A stretch of DNA of 64,000 bases from Streptomyces uncialis. Its GTDB lineage: Bacteria > Actinomycetota > Actinomycetes > Streptomycetales > Streptomycetaceae. Location of the stretch: assembly GCF_001905345.1 (NCBI RefSeq), contig NZ_LFBV01000001.1, positions 1,065,321-1,129,320 of the forward strand. Direction: 5' to 3'. The translations under genes were made by a program, and so were the position numbers. Below the pieces are notes generated by a model. The model searched no databases and had not been told where the DNA came from. It saw nothing but the letters and a program-made list of their open reading frames with translations. Positions 46,848 through 56,119 of the stretch are shown one piece after another. The number at the start of each line of letters is the position of its first letter. Position 1 is the stretch's first letter.

Positions 46848-49800
46848 ATGGTGACGTTCGCGCAGGCGCAGGAGCGTGGCGAGGAGTGGGTGAACGCCGA
46901 GGTCCCGGCGTACCAGCACCGGGAGGTGCGGGTGCGGGAGTTCGCCCTGGGTTTCGTGGTGTGGGCGGAGGACCGTGCGGAGGGGCCGCGTTCGGACGGT
47001 GGCGCCCAGCGGTTGGTGATCGCCCGGGACGGCGGTGAGGTCACGCTGTGGCCGGGGCTGCCGGTGGGTGAGGTGATCCGCCGGTTCGAGGAGGAGTACG
47101 GGGCGCAGGCGGCGGTGGAGCCGGTGTCGTCGGTTCCGGAGCGGATCGATCTGCATCAGACATCGTTCCTGCTGAGTCCTCCGGAGTGGTTGCAGGAGGC
47201 GGCGGACAAGCTGGGGATCCCGGACCGCCGGGGGGACGGAACGTCGGGTTCCGGTTCGTCCGGCCGGGGCACGTCGGGTTCCGGTGCGTCGGGTGCCTCC
47301 GGTTCGGGTGACTCGGGTGCGTCGGGTGCCGGGCGTGCGGTGGACGCGGGTTCGGGTGCGGGTGTGTCCGGGGGCGGTTCCGCTGGTGCGGCCGGTGGTG
47401 CCGGTGCCGGGGTGCCGGGTGGTGCCGCGGCGTCCGGGGCATCGCCGGATGGCTCGTCGAGCGGGTCGGGTGTTCCGGCTGTGCCGGGCAGTTCGGCTGC
47501 CGCTGGTCCCCAGGTTGTGCCTGGTGCGCCTGGTGTTCCGGGTGTGCCCGCTCAGGGGGGTGCCGAGGGTCCCGCGGAGACGTTGCCGGGGCCGGTGCTG
47601 TCGCCGAGGACGACCGCCGGGCCCGGCGGGGGTACGGGGGACCCGGCGGGTGCGTGGCCCGGTGCCGCGTCCGACGAGGTCCGGGAGCCGACGGCGCGGG
47701 AACCCGTGACGGGCGACCCGACGCCATGGGCGGGGACGGACACGGCCGGGCGCGGTGCGGACGGTTCGGTGCCGCTGCCCGAGACGGTGTTCGCGGCGCC
47801 GGTGGCGGACGAGAAGCCGCCGTTGGTCCTGCCGGACGCGCCGACGGCGCTGATGTCGGGCGGCAGCGGGCTGCCGCCGACGGCGGTGACGCAGACGATG
47901 AGCCCGTCCCCGCCGGTACCGGCCACGCCTCCGCCGGGTGTGCCGTCGACCCCGCCGCCGGGTGGCTATCCGCCCGCGCAGGGGCCGTCGGGTCCCGCGC
48001 AGGGGTCGTCGGGTGGTGCGGGGGGTGTTCCGCTGCCTCCGCCGCATGGGACCCCGCCGCATGGTGCGCCGTTCGGTACGCCGCCGCAGGGCCCGCCGTT
48101 CGGTACGCCGCAGCAGGGGGCTTCCGGGTACGGGCATCCGCAGGGTGCCGCCGGTACGGGCACCCCGCCGCCGTACGCGGGTCCGGGGCCGGGTGGTGCC
48201 GGTCAGGGCGTCGCCGGTCCGGGTGGCGCGCCGCACGGCGCCGTTCCTCCGGGTGGCACGGGCGGGTCCGGGGGACCGGGTGCCGCTGATTCCTCGCAGG
48301 GCGCGCGGGACATCGCGGAGGCGGCCACGAGCAAGGCACGTCGTCCGTCGCGTGGTGCGCGGGCGGGTACGGGTGCGTCCGTGCCGCCTCCGCCTCCGCC
48401 GCCGCCCGGTGTCCCGGGTGCGCGGCCGGGGACGCCGCCTCCTGCCGCGCCGCCCGCGCCGCCGTCGTCGGGGCCGGGTGCTCCGGGGACCCCGGCGGGC
48501 GGTTACGTACCGACCCAGCTCATCTCGTCACTGGGGCCGGAGGGCCCCGGCGCGCCGAACCAGCCGAACCAGCCCGGTCAGTCGAACCAGCCCGGTCAGC
48601 CCGGTCAGCCGGGTCAGCCCGGTCAGCCGGGGCACCCGGCTCCTCCGGGTCCGCCCGGTGTGCCGGGGACTCCTCCGCCGCCTGCCGCGCCGGGTGCTCC
48701 CGGCGGGCCGGGGGGCGGGGTGCATCTCGCGGCGACGATGCTCGCGGGTCCGGCGGTGCCGGGTCCCGGGGCGCCGCCGCCTCCGCCCGGCGCCCCTGGC
48801 GTTCCGGGCGCCCACGGCGTCGCCGGTGGTCCTGGTGGTCCTGGTGGACCGGGCGGCCATGGTGCGCCCGGCGGGCCGGGTGTTCCGGGTGGGTCCGGTC
48901 CCGGGATGCCGCCGCCGGCGCCCGGTGCGCCGGGGGGCGGGTACGGGTATCCGCGGGGCGCGGGTCAGCCGACGGTCGGGCCCGGGTACCAGGCGGTGCT
49001 GCGGTTCCGGGCGGCGGACGGCTCCGAGCAGCAGGTGATCCGGCGTTCGGCGCCGGGTACCCCGCATCCGGAGTGGCAGATCCTGCACGAGCTGCGGGCG
49101 ATGAACGTGCCGCCGCAGCAGGTGCTTGAGCTGCACACGGAGCTGGAGTCGTGCGAGCTGCCGGGCGCGTACTGCGCGCGGATGATCCGCGAGAGCTGGC
49201 CGCAGGCCCGTATCACCAGCATCGCCCCGTACGGCCGTGACCACGCGTCGCGGCAGCAGGGCATGGGACAACTGCTGGCCCATCAGGGCGAGTTGCACCA
49301 GGTCGCGGACGGGCCCGCGCGGCCGGGTCCGGTACGGGCGCCGCTGCCTCATGTGCAGCCCGCGGCGCCGGTGGGGCCGGAGGCCGTCGCGCAGGAGCTC
49401 GCGGCGGTGTTCGGGCCGGGTGTGTTCCGGTTCGACCAGCGGGCGGTGTCCCGGCAGGGGGTGCCGGAGGCGGTCGCGGTGACGCTCGTATGGGCGGGGC
49501 TGCCGGTCGACCTCGGGCCGTTCTTCTGGGCGCAGGCCCAGCCGGGCCGTCCGGTGCCGACGCTGGCGGAGCTCGCGCAGGAGCGCGGGGTGCAGCCCGC
49601 GCCGGACGCCGGTTCGTACCTGGTGATGGGCAGCGACTTCGGCAAGGCGATCTGTGTCCAGTACGGGACGGCGAACATCGTCGCGGTCCCGGTGGAGGCG
49701 GGGCCGGGCGGGACGTCCGTCGCGCCGCAGTTCGTGAACACGGGGCTGCCGGAGTTCGTCCGCTGCCTGGCGTTGCTGGGCCGGATGTGGCGGCTGCGGT

Positions 49801-49940
49801 ACGGGCTGAACCAGGAGCAGGCGGGACGCTGGACGGTGGACTTCCAGGCGCAGCTCGCCGCGCTCGACGGGGCGGCGCTGGGTTCGCCGGAGAACTGGTG
49901 GTCGGTGCTGCTGGAACAGATGTGGGACGGCCTGCTGTAG
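46848..49940 (+). CDS. Imm35/YrhB - collagen-like linker - deaminase - SUKH-4 fusion protein
   Basis: 1030 aa, cytosolic by prediction (no signal or membrane helix). Residues 1-~90 match YrhB/Imm35 (FAQAQERGEEWVN, RLVIARDGGEVTLWPG). ~125-700 is Ser/Gly/Pro low complexity, with a collagen-like GxP part (~570-700). ~712-800 looks like a XOO_2897-type nucleotide/nucleic-acid deaminase: PEWQILHELRAM with the His-Glu pair (~746) and ESCELPGAYCARMI (~768-781). ~842-1030 is a SUKH-4 immunity domain (SYLVMGSDFGKAICVQYG, FVNTGLPEFVRCLALL). Two immunity-type domains therefore flank a toxin-type one. ATG at 46848, seven bp after the previous stop. Confidence 0.8.
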   Translation: MVTFAQAQERGEEWVNAEVPAYQHREVRVREFALGFVVWAEDRAEGPRSDGGAQRLVIARDGGEVTLWPGLPVGEVIRRFEEEYGAQAAVEPVSSVPERIDLHQTSFLLSPPEWLQEAADKLGIPDRRGDGTSGSGSSGRGTSGSGASGASGSGDSGASGAGRAVDAGSGAGVSGGGSAGAAGGAGAGVPGGAAASGASPDGSSSGSGVPAVPGSSAAAGPQVVPGAPGVPGVPAQGGAEGPAETLPGPVLSPRTTAGPGGGTGDPAGAWPGAASDEVREPTAREPVTGDPTPWAGTDTAGRGADGSVPLPETVFAAPVADEKPPLVLPDAPTALMSGGSGLPPTAVTQTMSPSPPVPATPPPGVPSTPPPGGYPPAQGPSGPAQGSSGGAGGVPLPPPHGTPPHGAPFGTPPQGPPFGTPQQGASGYGHPQGAAGTGTPPPYAGPGPGGAGQGVAGPGGAPHGAVPPGGTGGSGGPGAADSSQGARDIAEAATSKARRPSRGARAGTGASVPPPPPPPPGVPGARPGTPPPAAPPAPPSSGPGAPGTPAGGYVPTQLISSLGPEGPGAPNQPNQPGQSNQPGQPGQPGQPGQPGHPAPPGPPGVPGTPPPPAAPGAPGGPGGGVHLAATMLAGPAVPGPGAPPPPPGAPGVPGAHGVAGGPGGPGGPGGHGAPGGPGVPGGSGPGMPPPAPGAPGGGYGYPRGAGQPTVGPGYQAVLRFRAADGSEQQVIRRSAPGTPHPEWQILHELRAMNVPPQQVLELHTELESCELPGAYCARMIRESWPQARITSIAPYGRDHASRQQGMGQLLAHQGELHQVADGPARPGPVRAPLPHVQPAAPVGPEAVAQELAAVFGPGVFRFDQRAVSRQGVPEAVAVTLVWAGLPVDLGPFFWAQAQPGRPVPTLAELAQERGVQPAPDAGSYLVMGSDFGKAICVQYGTANIVAVPVEAGPGGTSVAPQFVNTGLPEFVRCLALLGRMWRLRYGLNQEQAGRWTVDFQAQLAALDGAALGSPENWWSVLLEQMWDGLL

Positions 49941-50249
49941 CCCGTCGGGCGTGGGTCGGCCGTTCGGTTCGTTCAGTTCGTCTAGTTCGTCCGGCTTGTT
50001 CGGTTTGTTCGGTGGGAAGGCGCTCGGCCCGGCAGGGGCCGGGCGCCTTTCGCCGTGTCGGGGCGGGGGCGCGGTCCGGTGGGTAGGGACGGGTAGGGAG
50101 AGGGGGAGGTAGGGGGAGTGTGCGGGGGCGGTACCCCGATTCCGACTTTTGACGGGTTCGGGCGCATCCTTGAGCGAGTGGAGGGGTGGAGTGTCGGTGT
50201 TTGATCCGTTCCGGGTCGGTTCCGGCCATGTCGTGGAGAGGAATGACAG
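49941..50249. other. Gap after the island: short repeats and terminator
   Basis: Contains GTTCG-rich 9-bp repeats (49962-50012), a terminator (50017-50049) and a G-rich stretch (50055-50130). TTGACG near 50147 may belong to the promoter of the coiled-coil gene, but no -10 is clear. No gene seen. Confidence 0.5.
50017..50049 (+). terminator. Terminator of the toxin/immunity operon
   Basis: 14-bp stem AAGGCGCTCGGCCC / GGGCCGGGCGCCTT (one G-T pair), 5-base loop, followed by TTCG; 77 bp after the stop codon. Confidence 0.75.
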
Positions 50250-51140
50250 GTGAGCAGTGCGTCGGCGTCGCCCCATGGCTTCGACACCCAGCGGGGCCGT
50301 GGCTACCGGCCCGAGCAGGTCGACCGGCAGGTGTCCGAGTTGTCCCGGCTGGGGGACGAGGCATGGGAGCGCGTGGCACGGCTGGAGGCCCTGGCCGAGG
50401 AACTGGCGGCGCGGGCCGCGCGGCTGCGTGAGGAGGCGGCCGCGCTTCCCCCGCAGACCTATGTGTCACTGGGCGAGCGGGCGGCGGGCCTGCTGACGAC
50501 GGCCGAGGAGGAGGTCGCGGCGGTGGCGGAGGCCGCCCGGGACGCTGCGGCGCGGGCGGTCGCGGAGGCGCAGGAGGCCGGCCGGCTGCTGGCCGCGTCG
50601 GCGGCGGAGCACGCGCGTGCGGTGCGGGACGCGGCGGACACGGCGGCCGAGGAGCGGCTCGACGCGGCGCGGGCCGGGGCGGCTCAGGCGCGGGAGGCCG
50701 CGGAGCGGGCGGCCCGGGAGCTGCGGGGCGCGGCGGAGGAGACGCTGGCGGACACCCGGCAGCGGACGGACGCGTTGCTCGCCGAGCAGGAGCGGGAGCT
50801 GGCGGAGCGCCGGGAGGTGACCGGTCAGGCCCTCGCCGGGCAGGAGGCGGCTGCCGACGCGGCACGTGCCGAGCTGCTGTCCGCGGCCGAGGCGCGGCTG
50901 GAGGAGGCGCGGCGTGTGCACGCGCGCGCCGAGGAGGCGGCGCGGCACGGGCAGGAGGACGCGGATGCCAAGGCGGCCGAGGCGTTGGCCGGGGCGGCCT
51001 CGCGGGAGGAGCTGATCGCCCGTGAGACCGAGCGGGTGCTCAGGGAGCACGGGGAGCGGTGGGACGAGGTCCGTGCGCATATGGCGCATGTGCGCAACAG
51101 CCTGGCGGCGCTGACCGGTAGGGCGGCGGGGGAGGAGTAG
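50250..51140 (+). CDS. Coiled-coil protein with DivIVA-like N terminus
   Basis: 296 aa. N terminus HGFDTQRGRGYRPEQVDRQVSEL recalls the DivIVA/Wag31 membrane-curvature motif; the remaining ~250 residues are almost entirely Ala/Glu/Arg heptads without breaks (coiled coil), of the kind annotated in Streptomyces as cellulose-binding or FilP-like cytoskeletal proteins. No catalytic residues, no membrane helix. A scaffold or polarity role is inference. GTG 50250 after GGAGAGGAA. Directly downstream of the toxin/immunity operon but behind its terminator. Confidence 0.8.
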   Translation: MSSASASPHGFDTQRGRGYRPEQVDRQVSELSRLGDEAWERVARLEALAEELAARAARLREEAAALPPQTYVSLGERAAGLLTTAEEEVAAVAEAARDAAARAVAEAQEAGRLLAASAAEHARAVRDAADTAAEERLDAARAGAAQAREAAERAARELRGAAEETLADTRQRTDALLAEQERELAERREVTGQALAGQEAAADAARAELLSAAEARLEEARRVHARAEEAARHGQEDADAKAAEALAGAASREELIARETERVLREHGERWDEVRAHMAHVRNSLAALTGRAAGEE

Positions 51141-51655
51141 GGGGTCGCGGGTCGCCTTCGCTTGCGCTTCCCAGGTCTGTCCGGCGGGACGCACTTCGTT
51201 CCTGTGCCGTCGTTCGTGGGGTGCGCAGTTCCCCGCGGGTCGCCTTCGCTTGGGCTTTCGAGGTCTGTCCGGCGGGACGTGCTTGTTTGCTGTGCCGTCG
51301 TTCGTGGCGTGCGCAGTTCCCCGCGCCCCTGGGTGGTGCCCCTTCGGGTCGCTCTTCGGGTGCGGGTCTGTTCTCGTTCTCGCGCAGTTCCCCGCGGGTC
51401 GCCTTCGCTTGCGCCTCCGAGGTCTGTCCGGCGGGACGTGCTTGTTTGCTGTGCCGTCGTTCGTGGGGTGCGCAGTTCCCCGCGCCCCTTTGGGGCGCTT
51501 CCGGCCGGTTCTTCGGGGCGGGGCCGGTCGGGATTCTCCGTCCTCGCTCCAACGCGCTCGGTACGACGTCCAGTGGTCGGACTGAAGAGCATCGGAGTCT
51601 GCGGGCAGAGATTCCCGCCCACCCCCTCCCGTAGCCGGGCGACTGCGGGAGGGGG
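51141..51655. repeat. Interspersed repeat block I with inverted core
   Basis: Starts six bases after the stop with GCGGGTCGCCTTCGCTTGCGC. Four forward modules (GCGCAGTTCCCCGCG near 51224, 51311, 51384, 51470), hairpin GCGCCCC-TTT-GGGGCGC near 51483-51500, then the core in minus orientation (about 51515-51655; CTGAAGAGCATCGGAGTC near 51581). The inverted right-hand module found elsewhere is missing. Confidence 0.85.
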
Positions 51656-52128
51656 TGGGTTTTGAGGGGTGCGGGGACCCCGGATCCGGGCGGTGTCGGT
51701 GGTTCTTGCGGGTGACGGACTTGACCCTTCCGTGGGGGGAGGGGGGAGGGTCGGCTGCGTACAAGGGTGGAGCCGACCCTGAGATGTCTCCCTCGTGGGG
51801 CGGAGAACCCCTAGGGGTACCTCGGTATCGGGGACCGGGGAGGCTTCGTACCACCGGAGGACGTGAACGCCCGGGGTGGTTCCTTAGATTGGCTTTATGC
51901 GGTGAGGGGGCGGGCTGCCGGATCGGGCGGCCGGTTCCTTCCTGTGGGCCACAGGGCCGGGGGTGGGGTTTTCCCCAGGGAAAGACTGCGCTGCGCACCA
52001 GGGCGCGGGACACCCTCCGGGTCCGAGACTGGTCGCCGTACGAGAACGAGACCTGGTGTCCGCCGATCCTGCCTGCTGTTCCCGGCGGACACCCTTCGCC
52101 TGAAGCTGACCGATATAGGAGACATACC
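51656..52128 (+). promoter_or_regulatory. Long leader of the ABC exporter operon
   Basis: About 470 bp without a convincing gene. Inverted repeats AGGGTCGGCT / AGCCGACCCT (51747-51756, 51771-51780) and GGTGTCCGCC / GGCGGACACC (52055-52064, 52084-52093), the second just above the ribosome site. A frame of 89 codons (51863-52132) overlaps the ATPase start by GTGA; coding status uncertain. Suggests leader-based control. Confidence 0.45.
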
Positions 52129-52917
52129 GTGACATCGGCTGTGACCATCCCCAGGCACGGGGGTACTGGAGAGCGTACGGCCGTAGCCGCTCGGGCTCGG
52201 CAGGTGGTGAAGGCGTACGGCTCGGGGGAGACCCGGGTCGTCGCGCTGGACCACGTCGACGTGGACATCGCGCGGGGCCGGTTCACCGCGATCATGGGCC
52301 CCTCGGGGTCCGGCAAGTCCACGCTCATGCACTGCCTCGCCGGGCTGGACACGGTGTCGGGCGGTCAGATCTATCTGGACGAGACCGAGATCACCGGCCT
52401 CAAGGACAAGAAGCTGACCAAGCTGCGCAGGGACCGGATCGGCTTCATCTTCCAGTCGTTCAACCTGCTGCCGACGCTGAACGCCCTGGAGAACATCACG
52501 CTCCCCATGGACATAGCGGGCCGCAAGCCGGACCGCGCCTGGCTGGACCGTGTCGTGGAGACGGTCGGTCTCGCGGGCCGGCTGAAGCACCGGCCCACGC
52601 AGCTCTCCGGCGGTCAGCAGCAGCGGGTCGCCGTGGCGCGGGCCCTGGCCGCCCGCCCCGAGATCATCTTCGGTGACGAGCCGACGGGGAACCTCGACTC
52701 CCGGGCCGGTGCCGAGGTCCTCGGCTTCCTGCGCCGCTCGGTGGACGAGCTGGGGCAGACGATCGTGATGGTGACCCACGACCCGGTGGCCGCGTCGTAC
52801 GCGGACCGCGTGCTGTACCTCGCCGACGGCCGCATCGTGGACGAGATGCTGCGGCCCACCGCCGAGGCCGTGCTGGACCGGATGAAGGACTTCGACGCCC
52901 GGGGGCGCACGTCATGA
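52129..52917 (+). CDS. ABC transporter ATP-binding protein (MacB/LolD type)
   Basis: 262-aa ATPase of a type VII (mechanotransmission) ABC system. Walker A GPSGSGKSTLMHCLAGL (~61-77), Q loop FIFQSFNLLPTLN, signature LSGGQQQRVAVARALA (~161), Walker B IIFGDEPTGNLDS and H-loop MVTHDP. GTG 52129 follows AGGAG at eight bases. The stop overlaps the permease ATG (ATGA), so the two are coupled. Such pairs export lipids, peptides or antibiotics, or drive envelope processes; substrate unknown. Confidence 0.94.
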   Translation: MTSAVTIPRHGGTGERTAVAARARQVVKAYGSGETRVVALDHVDVDIARGRFTAIMGPSGSGKSTLMHCLAGLDTVSGGQIYLDETEITGLKDKKLTKLRRDRIGFIFQSFNLLPTLNALENITLPMDIAGRKPDRAWLDRVVETVGLAGRLKHRPTQLSGGQQQRVAVARALAARPEIIFGDEPTGNLDSRAGAEVLGFLRRSVDELGQTIVMVTHDPVAASYADRVLYLADGRIVDEMLRPTAEAVLDRMKDFDARGRTS

Positions 52918-55493
52918 CGGTCCTCAAGACGTCCCTGCGCAACTTCGCCGCGCACAAGGGACGGATGGTGCTGTCGGCGGTGGCGGTGCTGCTGTCGGTC
53001 GCGTTCGTCTGCGGCACCCTGGTGTTCACGGACACCATGAACACCACCTTCGACAAGCTGTTCGCGGCGACGGGCTCCGATGTCACGGTCTCCGCCAAGT
53101 CGTCCGGCGGGGCCGCGGGGGATGCCCCCGCCAACGGCCGTCCGGAGACGGTGCCCGCGTCGGTCGTGGGCGAGGCGGCGAAGGCGCGGGGCGCGGCGGA
53201 CGCCGAGGGCTCGATCGCCTCCACCGGGGTCACGGTGGTCGACGCGAAGGACAAGAACGTCGGACCCACGTCCGGCGCCCCCACCATCGCGGGCAACTGG
53301 ACGCGCAACGACGAGCGTTCCATGGAGATCAGCTCCGGGAACGCCCCCCGCGGGCCCACCGAGGTGATGGTCGACGCGGACACCGCCGACAAGCACGGGC
53401 TGGAGCTCGGTGAGGAGCTGCGGACCATCACGGCCACCGGCGACTTCACCGCGAAGATCTCCGGCATCGCCTCCTTCAAGGTCACCAACCCGGGCGCGGC
53501 GATCGTCTACTTCGACACGGAGACCGCTCAGCGCAGGCTCCTCGGCGGCACGGACGCGTTCACCCAGATCAGTGTGACCGCCGCCGACGGGGTCAGCGAC
53601 GCCCAGCTCAAGCGGAACGTCGGCGACGCCCTGGGCGCCGGCACCTTCAAGATCCAGACGCAGAAGGAGTCCGCGGACGCGGGCCGCGAGGAGGTCGGTT
53701 CCTTCCTCGACGTGATGAAGTACGCGATGCTCGGCTTCGCCGGGATCGCCCTGCTCGTCGGCATCTTCCTCATCGTCAACACCTTCTCCATGCTGGTCGC
53801 CCAGCGCACCCGGGAGATAGGCCTGATGCGGGCGATCGGTTCGTCCCGCAAGCAGATCAACCGGTCCGTGCTGCTGGAGGCGACCCTGCTGGGGATCGTC
53901 GGCTCCCTGCTCGGCATCGGCGCGGGTGTCGGACTGGCCGTGGGCCTGATGGAGCTGATGGGCTCCATGGGGATGGAGCTGTCCACGGAGGACCTCACCG
54001 TCAAGACGGCGACCCCCGTGATCGGCATGGTCCTCGGTGTCGTCGTCACCGTCCTCGCCGCGTACCTCCCGGCCCGCCGCGCGGGCAAGGTGTCCCCGAT
54101 GGCCGCCCTGCGGGACGCGGGTACCCCCGCCGACGGCAAGGCCGGTCTGATCCGGGGCGGGATCGGTCTGCTGCTCACCGGTGGCGGCGCCGTGGCGCTG
54201 TACATGACGGCGACCGCCGACAAGGCGAGCGACGGCTCGATGTTCCTCGGGGTCGGGGTCGTCCTCACCCTCATCGGGTTCGTCGTGATCGGTCCGCTGC
54301 TCGCGGGCGGTCTGGTCCGGATGCTGAGTGTCGTGGTGCTGCGGGCGTTCGGCCCGGTGGGCCGGATGGCGGAGCGTAACGCGCTGCGCAATCCGCGGCG
54401 TACGGGAGCGACCGGCGCGGCCCTGATGATCGGCCTCGCGCTGGTGGCGTGTCTGTCGGTCGTCGGCTCCTCCATGGTCGCCTCCGCGACGGACGAGCTG
54501 GACAAGTCGGTCGGCGCGGACTTCATCGTCCAGTCGAACACCGGCCAGGGCATCGTCCCGCAGGCCGAGAAGACGATGCGGGGCAGCTCCGACCTGTCGC
54601 ACGTCACCCGCTACAAGCTGGTCGACGCGAAGATCACCACGCCGGACGGGAAGACCGAGAGCAAGGAACTGTCCGCGGCCGACCCGACGTACGCGAAGGA
54701 CCTGCGCCGCGAGACCGTCGAGGGCGACCTGGCCGCCGCGTACGGCAAGGACGCGATGTCGGTGGACACCGAGTACGCGAAGAAGCACAAGGTGAAGCTC
54801 GGCGACACGCTGAGCGTCGCGTTCAAGGGCGGCGACACGGCGAAGCTGAAGGTCGCCGCGATCACCTCCGCCGATGTGACCGTCGACATGGACAGCCGCT
54901 ACGTCAACATCAGCACTGTCGAGCGCTACCTGCCGGCCGAGCGGATGCCGCAGAGCTCGATGCTCTTCGCCAAGGCCGAGGACGGCAAGGAGGAAGCGGC
55001 GTACACGGCGCTCAAGGACGCCATGAAGGAGTACCCGCAGTACGCGGTGCGGGACCAGACCGACTACAAGGAAGAGCTCCAGAACCAGATCGGTCAGCTC
55101 CTGAACATCGTGTACGGGCTGCTGGCGCTGGCGATCATCGTCGCGGTGCTCGGTGTGGTGAACACCCTGGCGCTGTCGGTGGTGGAGCGGACCCGGGAGA
55201 TAGGTCTGATGCGGGCGATCGGGCTGTCCCGCCGCCAGCTGCGCCGGATGATCAGGCTGGAGTCGGTCGTCATCGCGCTGTTCGGCGCGCTGCTCGGGCT
55301 GGGCCTGGGGATGGGCTGGGGCACGACCGCGCAGAAGCTGCTCGCGCTGGAGGGTCTCGGGGTGCTGGAGATCCCCTGGCCGACGATCATCACCGTCTTC
55401 GTCGGTTCCGCGTTCGTGGGACTCTTCGCGGCGCTGGTGCCCGCGTTCCGGGCGGGCCGGATGAACGTGCTCACGGCGATCGCCACGGACTGA
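52914..55493 (+). CDS. FtsX/MacB-like ABC transporter permease
   Basis: 859-aa permease with duplicated FtsX domains: TM1 near residues 15-40, MacB-type outer domain (~50-255), FtsX core with three TMs (YAMLGFAGIALLVGIFLIVN, from ~264; TREIGLMRAIGSSRKQI follows), a central pair of helices, second outer domain (~525-720), and a second FtsX core (LALAIIVAVLGVVNTLALSV, TREIGLMRAIGLSRRQL). Probably works as one double-length chain with the ATPase. No Cys or catalytic residues of note. ATG overlaps the ATPase stop. A strong terminator follows. Confidence 0.93.
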   Translation: MTVLKTSLRNFAAHKGRMVLSAVAVLLSVAFVCGTLVFTDTMNTTFDKLFAATGSDVTVSAKSSGGAAGDAPANGRPETVPASVVGEAAKARGAADAEGSIASTGVTVVDAKDKNVGPTSGAPTIAGNWTRNDERSMEISSGNAPRGPTEVMVDADTADKHGLELGEELRTITATGDFTAKISGIASFKVTNPGAAIVYFDTETAQRRLLGGTDAFTQISVTAADGVSDAQLKRNVGDALGAGTFKIQTQKESADAGREEVGSFLDVMKYAMLGFAGIALLVGIFLIVNTFSMLVAQRTREIGLMRAIGSSRKQINRSVLLEATLLGIVGSLLGIGAGVGLAVGLMELMGSMGMELSTEDLTVKTATPVIGMVLGVVVTVLAAYLPARRAGKVSPMAALRDAGTPADGKAGLIRGGIGLLLTGGGAVALYMTATADKASDGSMFLGVGVVLTLIGFVVIGPLLAGGLVRMLSVVVLRAFGPVGRMAERNALRNPRRTGATGAALMIGLALVACLSVVGSSMVASATDELDKSVGADFIVQSNTGQGIVPQAEKTMRGSSDLSHVTRYKLVDAKITTPDGKTESKELSAADPTYAKDLRRETVEGDLAAAYGKDAMSVDTEYAKKHKVKLGDTLSVAFKGGDTAKLKVAAITSADVTVDMDSRYVNISTVERYLPAERMPQSSMLFAKAEDGKEEAAYTALKDAMKEYPQYAVRDQTDYKEELQNQIGQLLNIVYGLLALAIIVAVLGVVNTLALSVVERTREIGLMRAIGLSRRQLRRMIRLESVVIALFGALLGLGLGMGWGTTAQKLLALEGLGVLEIPWPTIITVFVGSAFVGLFAALVPAFRAGRMNVLTAIATD

Positions 55494-55515
55494 CCTCGCG
55501 GCGGCGAACGGGGGG

Positions 55516-55547
55516 CGCCCGGTACCGAGACACCTCGGTACCGGGCG
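55516..55547 (+). terminator. Terminator of the ABC exporter operon
   Basis: Perfect 14-bp stem CGCCCGGTACCGAG / CTCGGTACCGGGCG with loop ACAC, 22 bp after the stop, followed by ATCCCGTTTCC. Confidence 0.88.
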
Positions 55548-55559
55548 ATCCCGTTTCCC

Positions 55560-56042
55560 CCGTCACCCCTGGGGTCCCCCACCTGGACGTACCTGTCCCC
55601 GTGCGGGTCGCCTTCGCTCGCGCTTCTGAGGTCTGTCCGGCTGGGCGCACATGTCCCCGCACAGGTCGTTCGTGGGTGCGCAGTTCCCCGCGCCCCTGGA
55701 TGCTGCCCCTTACGGTCGCTCTTCGGGTGCGGCCCGGTCCTCGTTTCGCGCAGTTCCCCGCGCCCCTGAAGGGGCACCCCTCTCCCCGCGCAGTCGCCCG
55801 GCTACGGGAGGGGGTGGGCGGGAATCTCTGCCCGCAGACTCCGATGCTCTTCAGTAGCTCCGCTGGACGTCGTACCGAGCGTGTCGGATCGAGGACGGAG
55901 AATCCCGACCGGCCCCGACCCGAAGAACAAGCAGATGGCGCCCCAAAGGGGCGCGGGGAACTGCGCGAAACCACCGAGCGACGGCACAGGAACGAGTGCG
56001 CAAGGCCGGACAGACCTAGGAAGCGCAAGCGAAGGCGCACGG
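55560..56042. repeat. Interspersed repeat block J with core
   Basis: Forward CGCCTTCGCTCGCGC near 55611, forward modules near 55678 and 55749, core in plus orientation (about 55790-55930; GGGCGGGAATCTCTGCCCGC near 55817), hairpin GCGCCCC-AAA-GGGGCGC near 55940, inverted module, then GCGCAAGCGAAGGCGCAC near 56022. Ends about 80 bp before mfd. No gene. Confidence 0.85.
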
Positions 56043-56119
56043 CGTACGCTGGGAAGCCCCCGGTCCGACCAGAACCGGGGCGTTCGTGTTGCCCCACCCA
56101 CCCGGGACGGAAACCCTTC

